Shown piece after piece: positions 35,729 through 44,700 of a DNA stretch of 64,000 nucleotides. The stretch is taken from assembly GCA_007922195.1 (NCBI GenBank), contig ML682024.1, positions 8,842,579 through 8,906,578 of the forward strand, read 5' to 3'. How positions within the stretch are numbered: the stretch's first letter is position 1; each line of letters begins with the position of its first letter. The notes beneath the pieces are model-generated. The model did no database searches and was not told the DNA's origin. It saw only the letters and a list, made by a program, of their open reading frames with translations. The DNA is from Podocnemis expansa. Its lineage: Eukaryota > Chordata > Testudines > Podocnemididae. Made by a program: the position numbers and the translations under genes.

Positions 35729-38700
35729 ATGAGCCTGTCTCTGTACCTCTTACTTCTTGGTGAGTAGCTGGGAACCCAATGCTGATTTGTAGCAAATTAG
35801 GAGGAAACAGAATCAAGAGCACCTCTGGCCCAGACTGTCAGCAAATCCTCTTTAGTGGGAAAGAAATGGGTGGGCAGCAGTAGAAACAGTGAGTGTGAGC
35901 TACTGGGCCAGATCCTCAATGGGCATGAATGGGTGTTACTCCACTGGAGTCAATTGGGGCACCTTGATAGCTGCTGTAAATCAGTAGCAGAGGATCTGAT
36001 TCTGTGAAGAGTGGAAGGGAAAGGAGAGCCCAGCTCAGTCATGGTCTGGGTGTGTGAGGAATGCTGTGCCCCAGATTTAGGTCTGTGTTCAAACAAACAG
36101 GGCCCAGAATGACTTTCCTGTCTAATTAAAGACATTGTCCCTTAAGAGAGACCGTAGAAAAGGAAGAGATTTTATCTTTAGCACTAACCACGTGACACCT
36201 TTCTGTTCCCAGCACTGAGTCCCAGCAGCCAGGAGATATGCACAACTCCAGGTGAGTTCATCTGTCTGTCTTTCTGCACATCCCCAGACACATTCACCTT
36301 CTATTTATTTATCATGCCAGAAGAATTTGTATTGATAGAAAAGACTTTCAGCTGCAGAAGAGTATTAATAATTATTATTATTACTAAAAAATAAGGATTT
36401 CATTGGCACTTATAAAGACTAACAAATTTATTAGAACATATGCTTTTGTGAGTTCTAACCCACTTCCTCAGATGTATGAAATAAGAACTGCAGCACGTTA
36501 GGAATATATACAATTAAACTCAATTCAAACAGTGTAAATGTGGCCAATTAACAGCAACTCATGAGAAGGTGAGAATCTTTATAGAGGAAAAATTATCTTT
36601 TATAGTGATCCAGCCATTCCCAGTATTTATTCCAGAATTTCCCGACCAGCATACCATGGCACATGGGTATGCCCTCAGGCCTGAGCAGGTGTGCCATGGA
36701 ATTTTTTGAAAAACTACTTGAAGAGTTCTGGATTGGTTCATGAATATTCATGAGTTCATTTGGAGACTGTAGGGTGGTGTGCCTCTATATAATGAAAAGT
36801 ATCAAGGGGTGCCATAACAGAGAAAAGTTTGGGAACCACTGCTCTATTCAGACCCAGTCTCAAAGTGTTCTGTTTGAATATGAATTCCAGCTCTGCAGTT
36901 TCATGTTGAAGTCTATTTTTTTAAGGTTTTTTTGCTGTAACTTTCATATCAGTTACTGCATGCCCCCGACACCCCTCTCAGAGATCAGAGCTCCTTCCAC
37001 TCAGGTGTTGCACAGCCCTTTTGAAGCACTGGTCCCTGCCCAGAGATCTGACAGTCTCAGATATGACCTATCCCACCTCACTCAGCTGTACTGAAATTAG
37101 GTGCTGCACCAAAGATGTTGCACACACCCCAGCATTAAGCAGGCAAGAAATCCTTCTGCTCTGCCCCACAGAAGGGTTTCAGCTCTGTTCAGCTACTTGT
37201 TCTCCCTCTGTTCCACATGTGGGCAATCCCAGCTGTCAGTTGCATGGGGCTATGCATCCCACACAACAGTTACACTGTGGTCAGCATGATCCCTAGCACC
37301 CTTTCCTACTCTCCGTCACATTAGCAGCAGTCCGTTCCCAAAGATCCCTGTCACTGCCACTGGGAATTATTTGTAATCGCACAGGGAACCTTGCAAGTGT
37401 CCATGGGAATTGTGGGAAGAGAAGCCAAACTCATCAGACTCCACAATTCCATCCCCAGAACATGCCAGGCTCCCCAGAACTATCCTTTCATTCCTTCATG
37501 GACCCCAAATCACTTGGCAGCTACGAGCTGATTCCACAGCAGCCAGCTTCTTTTGGCAAATTGCTCTCTGGGCTCCCTCAGAGATGGATGTCACTGACAA
37601 CCCAACTGACACCTTTCACCCATTCCCAGGTGCTCTACAGGCCCCCACCCTCTACCTCAACCAGACGCCTTCCCAGCCGGGGGACTCTGTACTTCTCTTG
37701 TGCTCTGTGTTCTTCCGGGTCCCAGTCAGCCACATTGTATTCTGTAAGGACGGGGAGGAAGTTTCATCTCAGATGGGCTTATTGGGGAAATACACCTACG
37801 ACTATGTCCATGTGGTGTCCAGGGGCAGCTCCGGGAATTACTTCTGTGGGTATGAGACCAAGGACAGCGACAAACGGGTGATCAGATCCCAGCTCAGCCT
37901 GGCCCAGCACCTCATCGTGACTGCTAAGGGTGGTGAACAACAGAATAAGGGTAACTAATCCTCCATGGCATGGCAGAGAGGAGCCAGGTGCAGATTGCTC
38001 AGTCACAGAGGTGACAGAAGAAAAGTAAGATTTTATCCTCCAGGCCTTTTATATACACACAATGCCCACTTTGTTGGTGTGTCACACAACTGTTGGTGAG
38101 ACAGCAATGGGAGGTTGGCTCGTAGGATTCCTGGGATCTCTTCCTGGCTCCAGGAGCAGAGTGTGGGTAGTTTTAAGGGCAGCATGGCCAAGTACATAAA
38201 TCTAGCACATTCCCTCTGAAAGGCAACAAGACAAGGTGCATGACACTGAAGTTTGCCATAATAATGATCTTCTGCAGCCCTTCTCCCAGAGACAAGGACA
38301 TACCTGGATTCTCCTCACCCTCATTACACAGGCCAAGTCATCTGTGGTGAAGAGGAGTCAGACCCCACAGTTCACAGAGTTGCCTCTTGGGCTAGATCCC
38401 AGGAATCTGAGCCCAGCTCTGTGCCCACAGCCCCCCTTTTGCTGCATAGAGACTTAGAGTTGCTTGAGCACACAGTCCCATCATATGAGCTGCTGTGCCA
38501 ATCAGGCAAGCCCAAGCCTGTCTAAGGAGTGCAGGGGGTCCTGAAAATCAGATCACCAAGGTTGCTCCACAGACAAAAGCATTTGATTGGAAGGCAGGGA
38601 AATCCTGGCTCAGGACTTCCTGGGTTATTTCCACTCCGTGGAGATTCAACCATAGCAAAAGTGCCAGGGATCCATGAAAATCGTGTTTTGTTTTGTTTTT

Positions 38701-41700
38701 TTAATTGAACAGTGACATAGATCTTGCTGAGTCTGCACTGGGGAAGCAGTGTGAAACACAAAGCAAGAGACCAGGGTCCAGCTCCTCCACTGGTGTAAAC
38801 TGTCAAAGCCCTATGGACTCTCATGGAGGGAGGCCCATTTACACCCGTTGGGGAATCAGGTCCCAGTGACTGTTATTCATGCTCTCTGAGCTCGGAGGCG
38901 TGTCCCTGCAGAGGCTGCAGGTCTCTCTATCACATGGTTTGATTTTGTTTCTCCTTGTCACACAGGTAGCGTGGGCAGCAGTGAAGCAGTGAAGGAGCTG
39001 ACCTGCGTAGGTAACGGTCTGTTACTCTGTCACCCCTGGCTCTGTGCCCCCAGCTCTGACCTCAGGGCGTAACCTGGGTCAAATGGACCCTGGGCTGGGT
39101 AAGTCCTCAGCCTGTATCACAGTCACCCCAGGACAGGCTGAGGCTCTGCCAGTTCAATTCCCCAAAGACAGAGGGATTACTCAGCCCGAAGGCACCACGT
39201 GCATCCCACCTGCACCCGTTTTTGGGGCACAGGTGGTGTTGAGGCCTCATGCTGGCCCCTGTGCTCAAGGCAGGGTTGCTCTGTGATGAACTGCCAGCCA
39301 CACTGGGGGTGGGAGAGAATGATAGAGACTGTGCTGCTGTTTCTCTCACTAGCTCTGTGGCACTTTTTTGTTGCCTGCTCCTCTGACTCCTCAGGGTGGA
39401 TGAAGGGAGAGATTCCTGTTATGAGATTTGTATGAGACCACAAACTTGTGAGCATAAGTGACTCCATCTTAGCACTGTTCCCTTAATATTATGTTAACCT
39501 CTAGCCTGACTAACAAAAGTATAGAGCCCCTCATATCCTTGAGCAGTCTATAAGCAGGAGATTAGGGAAACTGCACCAGTCTCGAGGTCACCTATTAATC
39601 AACAATTTCTCTTGTTTATTACATTCCTAGGCTCCGAGGAGCCAGCCTGACCTTCTTTACTAATTCTCCTATCTTATATGAATATGTATGAAAACTATCC
39701 CTATATGGTACTAATAAATGTATTAATCTTGTTTACATTGAATATATTAACCATTTTTAGATTTCCTTGAATTAAGTTGTTGTACCTGGGTATAAAACCC
39801 TTTTAGCACCGGTCCTTCGGGGCCGGCCGCACTCAGTAGCTCTGAGTGTCAATAAACTTGTGATTCTTCCTCCTGTTGTCCGGCTCCATCATTGACCAGA
39901 GCAGAGAACGAGCTTTTCTCTCAACAGATTTGGCGACTCCGCCGGGACCCTCTGCTTGCCAACACCACCCCATGGGCCAGTGAATCGTCTCAAGCCGGCA
40001 CTTTGGACCGTTTGGGTCCTCCCTGAGAGGCGCCTTCCTGAACCTTGGGGTGAGTGCGGCTGTAAAGTGGTCAGGGTTTTAACACCCACAACAGGATGGA
40101 TTATCATCTCTTTGGGCCCTCCCCCACACTGCAAATTTGCGAAGAATAGACAGTGTTTGTGAGTACTCTAATAAGCCTCCTCGAGGAGCGGGACTGCAGG
40201 TGAGTCTTGGGGTCTTGGAACGTCATTAGGACATCCCCGGTAAATAATAAACCAAGGGACACCGGTGTCATAACAGGGTAGGAATGGGAACCAGCGGGAG
40301 TAAGATCCCAGCAGGTTCACCATTGGAAAAACTCCTGCAGGTATGGGAGCGGGGGAAGCTCCCGGTGCAGCCTGATATGACTAGAAAGCAGGCTGTGTTA
40401 CTCAGCGAAAGCTGGGGAAGGTTTCTGGATGATAAGGGTAGGTTAATTTGGCCGAAGTGGGGAACTTTTGAGTATGTTAAAACTTTTGCGCATGCGATTA
40501 AAGGAAGTGGCACCTAGGCAGATGGATTACTGGTATTGCTGGGCTGAACTCTCTGACGGAGTTTGTCCTGACAGTGCCACTCTTCCAAAACCACCTCCTT
40601 ACAACTCGGACAGTAACTCGGCAGGCGCAGAGAATGCAGAGATAAGCCCTGCCCCCGTCCTCAGCTCTCTGCAAGCTCCCTTAGTTACAAGGTGGGTTTC
40701 CAGGGGAGGGAACCACTCGCCTTACCAAAGGAGGCAGCACCACCCCTTCTCCCCTGGTGATTTAGTGAACTTATTGTTGCAACAAATTGTGGTTTATGTT
40801 TTGTGTTCTATGGTATATGTCTCATTGTGTGTTGTAAAGTTTTGTTTTGTTTTTAAAGTAAGGTAAAGTAAACATGTGCACATTGTGTAAAAGCCTAATA
40901 ACTAAGTTATAAAGGAACAAACCTAAACGAGCTCTTAGATGCTCTTCTAACTCCTGATGAGAAAGCAGACGTGCTTAATCATTGTACAAAGGTGGAGGAG
41001 CAACCTGGCAGAACACCCTGGCGTACATACCCAAATTATAATTACAAAGATAACCGCTCAGCTGCTGAGGGGGGAGCTTGGGAAATATTTACTCAGGCTA
41101 AAGAAACTTTGTTTTTGGCTCTTGAAGAGGCTGCTCATAAACCCATTAGCTGGGATAAATTCCATGCAATAGTACAGAAATCTGATGAAAATCCTGATGC
41201 TTTTTATGTTTGCCTCTGTGAGGGGACCCAGAGATTTGTTCAGCTCAATCCTGCTGCATTTGTTAACCAGTCTGCCCCTGATATCCACTCATATTTTCAT
41301 AAGTTTTGTCCAGGATGGAGTGGAAAAAGCATAAATGAAATTTGAGGCATTGCATCCTATGTTTTTGAGGGAAGAAAAGAAAAGGAATTGGATAAAGAAA
41401 AGAAAGAAAGAAGGGAGGATTTAAAACTATTGGCTAGCTTTTTTACAGGCTGTACAGCAGCAAAATAAACCCAGGGGAAGAGATCGTAAATTCCACCAGA
41501 CAGGACCCTCTCACCCGCCTGTGAGTAATCTCTCTCTAGTCTGTTTTTACTGCAAAAGACCAAGTCATTTCAGAAGAGACTGCAGGTTCCGTAGACATCT
41601 GGAAAATCCTGATTTTCAATGGGCCCCAACAAAAGATACCAAACCGAACTCTGTGCATTCACCAACCCGGATGTTTCCTCCTCCACCACCATCTCTCACT

Positions 41701-44700
41701 GCTGCCCAGCTTCCGGAAACCAAGGAACTGGATGAGTATGCTACGTCACAATGACGGGGAGGGGAGGGAGCTGGGAAATCTTTGAGTTCATATGATGTGT
41801 TACAGGCTGTTACAATCCCGATTCAACACCCCAGAGGGAGGGAATCTTTTGTAAATCTTGAAGTTAATGGTAAAACTTATTCTTGTTTGCTTGGTACTGG
41901 AACTACTCATTCTTTGTTAACTGCTAAACCTCAGGATCTAGGTTGTCGTGTAGCTGGAACTGAGGGGTGGGTGGAAAGCCCTTCTCTGCTGATGTTTCCT
42001 CTGATGTGATTGTTTCTGTGGGTCCTTTCTCTCTTGTGAACATGCTTTCCTCCTCACTGAAGATTCACCGGTAAACCTCTCGGGAAGGGATCTGCTTTGT
42101 AAACTGAGAGCCACTATTCGTTGTGATCCTGATGGAATACAATTGGACATTCCAAATTCTCAGCTTTTTAATTTGGCACTAGTGTTATTACCTGCACAGT
42201 CTGTTTCTCTTCCTGCAGAACTTCAGGACCTCCCTGCAGAACTCTGGGGATGGTCTTCCACAGATGTTGGTCTTTTAAAATCGGCCACACCTGTGATTAT
42301 TCACACCAAGCCTGGTCCTCCTCCATGTATACCACAATACCATATACCCTCTGAGGCTATTGAACCCATACAAAAACTTATAGATAATTATCTTGCCCAA
42401 GGAGTTCTTACTCCTTGCACTTCACCATGCAACACTCCTATTCTGCCTAGCAAGAAACCCAAGCCAGACAGTCAAGGAAAGCCAGCACATAGATTTGTAC
42501 AGGACTTGAGGGCTATTAATGCCTATATTATATCCCTAACCCCTGTCATTCCAAATCTGGCTACCATTATCATGGGCATTCCTTGTACAGCTACCTGCCT
42601 TTTAGTAATTGATCTCTGTGCTGCCTTTTTCAGTATGCCAGTGCAACCGGACTCCCAATACCTGTTTGCCTTTACTTTGGGGTCCCATCAATATTCCTGG
42701 AGGAGATTGCCCAACTGTTTTCCCAAATTTTGGCCCAGGACTTGGCCTCTATTCAACTTCCCTGCATGTCAGAGCTGGTCCAGTATGTGGATGACCTCTT
42801 GCTAGCGTCTCCAGACCGAGACTCCTGCGTGAAGGATACTGTTGCCCTGCTTAAACAACTGGCCAACCGCAGGCACAAGGCCTCTCCTTCCAAGCTGCAG
42901 TTTGCACAGACCAAGGTGCAGTATCTGGGGTACATCATTGGACTGGGAACTCGAGAGCTATCAGAAGAACGTAAGTCTGCTATTCTTAAAATACCTTTGC
43001 CCCAGTCCAAGAAGCAGGTCCAAGCACTCCTGGGAACCCTTGGGTTCTGCCGTCCCTGGATCCCTGCCCTACGTGAGCTCACCAAACCCTTGGTGGCCCT
43101 AACAGCTAAGGAAGCACTGGAACATGTTCTACCAACCCCGGAGTTGCACACTTTCCTGCACAAGATCAAGCAGGTTCTATCCTCAGCCCTGGCCCTAGGT
43201 TTGCCAGACTATATGAAGCCTTTCTCTGTGTTTGTCCATGAACATCAGGGAGTGGCATCAGGGGTCCTAACCCAACGCCTAGGACCCCATCCACGTCTGG
43301 TGGCTTACTATTCCGTGCAACTTGATCCCGTAGCTCGGGGCACAGTGGGCTGCCTGCAGGCTTTGGCTGCCACCGTCCTTCTTGTGCAAAGATCCAAAGA
43401 CCTCGTTATGGGTTACCCACTGACTGTTTATGCGCCCCATGAGGTCTCTGCCATTCTGCTTAGATGTCAGACCCAAGCCTTCACCCACCAACGAATGGCA
43501 AATTATGAAGCTGAACTCCTGACTGCCTCAAATCTCACTATACAGCGCTGCAATGTTGTTAATCCTGCAACTCTGTTACCGGAGACAGATGAGACTCTAG
43601 AGTATCATGACTGTTTGCAAGTTATTCAACATGTGGAACTACCTCGCTCAGACCTTAGTGATGTTCCACTACAAAATCCTGACTTTGAGTTGTTTACTGA
43701 TGGTTCTTCTTATGTGCTGCATAATTTTCATGTTACAGGAGCTGAGGTTGTTACCCTGCGTGCTGTGGTATGGGCTTCTTCTCTCCCAGGCCACTTGGGG
43801 ACTCAGGCAGCTGAACTTATTGCTCTAACACAAGCCTGTATTCACGCCCGTGGCTGTTCTGCTAACATTTATACAGATTCTAAATATGCCTTTGGAGTGT
43901 GTCATGCTACAGGTGCCCTTTGGAAACAAAGAGGTTTCCTTACAGCAAACAACCAGCATATAGCTCATGCCTCACAGGTTTCTGCCCTACTGGATGCCAT
44001 CCATCTTCCAGCCCAGCTTGCCATCCTACACTGCTCTGCCCGCCGAGACACCAAAGATCTGATTGTCCAGGGTAAATCGTATGCAGATGCCACCACCAAG
44101 TGGGCTGCTTCCTTGCTGGTCCCACTCTCTGTTCATGCTCCTGTTTTCCAGGTTTCCTCTCCCTTTGATTATACAGCTCTACTCTCATCTACTGAAGTGG
44201 AACAGTGGAAACAAAAACATGAAGCCGCCCTTTGTGATGGCCTCTGGTGTGTTCCTGGTGGACGCCCCATCGCCCATAAACAACTTGTGCGGCTCCTGTG
44301 CCAACAACTTCATAACAAGGGACATTGTGGATCACATGCCATCGTCAATGCTGTTCGTGCTGTTTGGTTTGCTCCTGGAGTTGTCCAGGAAGCCACACGA
44401 GTAGCTAGAGCCTGTCCAACGTGCCAGTCCTTTAACTCCTCTAGCCACCCTCAAACCCACACAGGGGGGCGCCAGTGGGCCACTCTGCCCTTTGAGAGAC
44501 TTCAAATTGATTTTATTCAGCTACCACCAGCTCAAGGCTACAAATTTGTTCTTGTTGTTCGTGATCAACTCACTCACTGGCTTGAAGCTTTTCCTGCCAC
44601 TCATGCCTCAGCCTAGACTGTTTTCAAGTGTCTTATGCGTGATATTGTACCTTGCTTTGGATTGCCTGTAGCCATTGACTCTGACCAAGGCTCACATTTC

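Larger units (their letters stand above)
39417..39926 (+). repeat. 5' LTR (510 bp)
   Basis: It starts TGTTATGAG and ends CTCTCAACA. A TATA box (TATAAAA, 39791-39797) and an AATAAA signal (39851-39856) lie 60 bases apart, a compact R region typical of gammaretrovirus LTRs. Thirty-five GC-rich bases between them (within about 39804-39843) are absent from the 3' LTR. Confidence 0.95.

Noticed and set aside
37410..37628. Extension of the gene B Ig frame upstream of 37630 to an ATG
   Set aside because: The acceptor at 37628-37629 and the phase match to genes A and C show that this stretch is intron.
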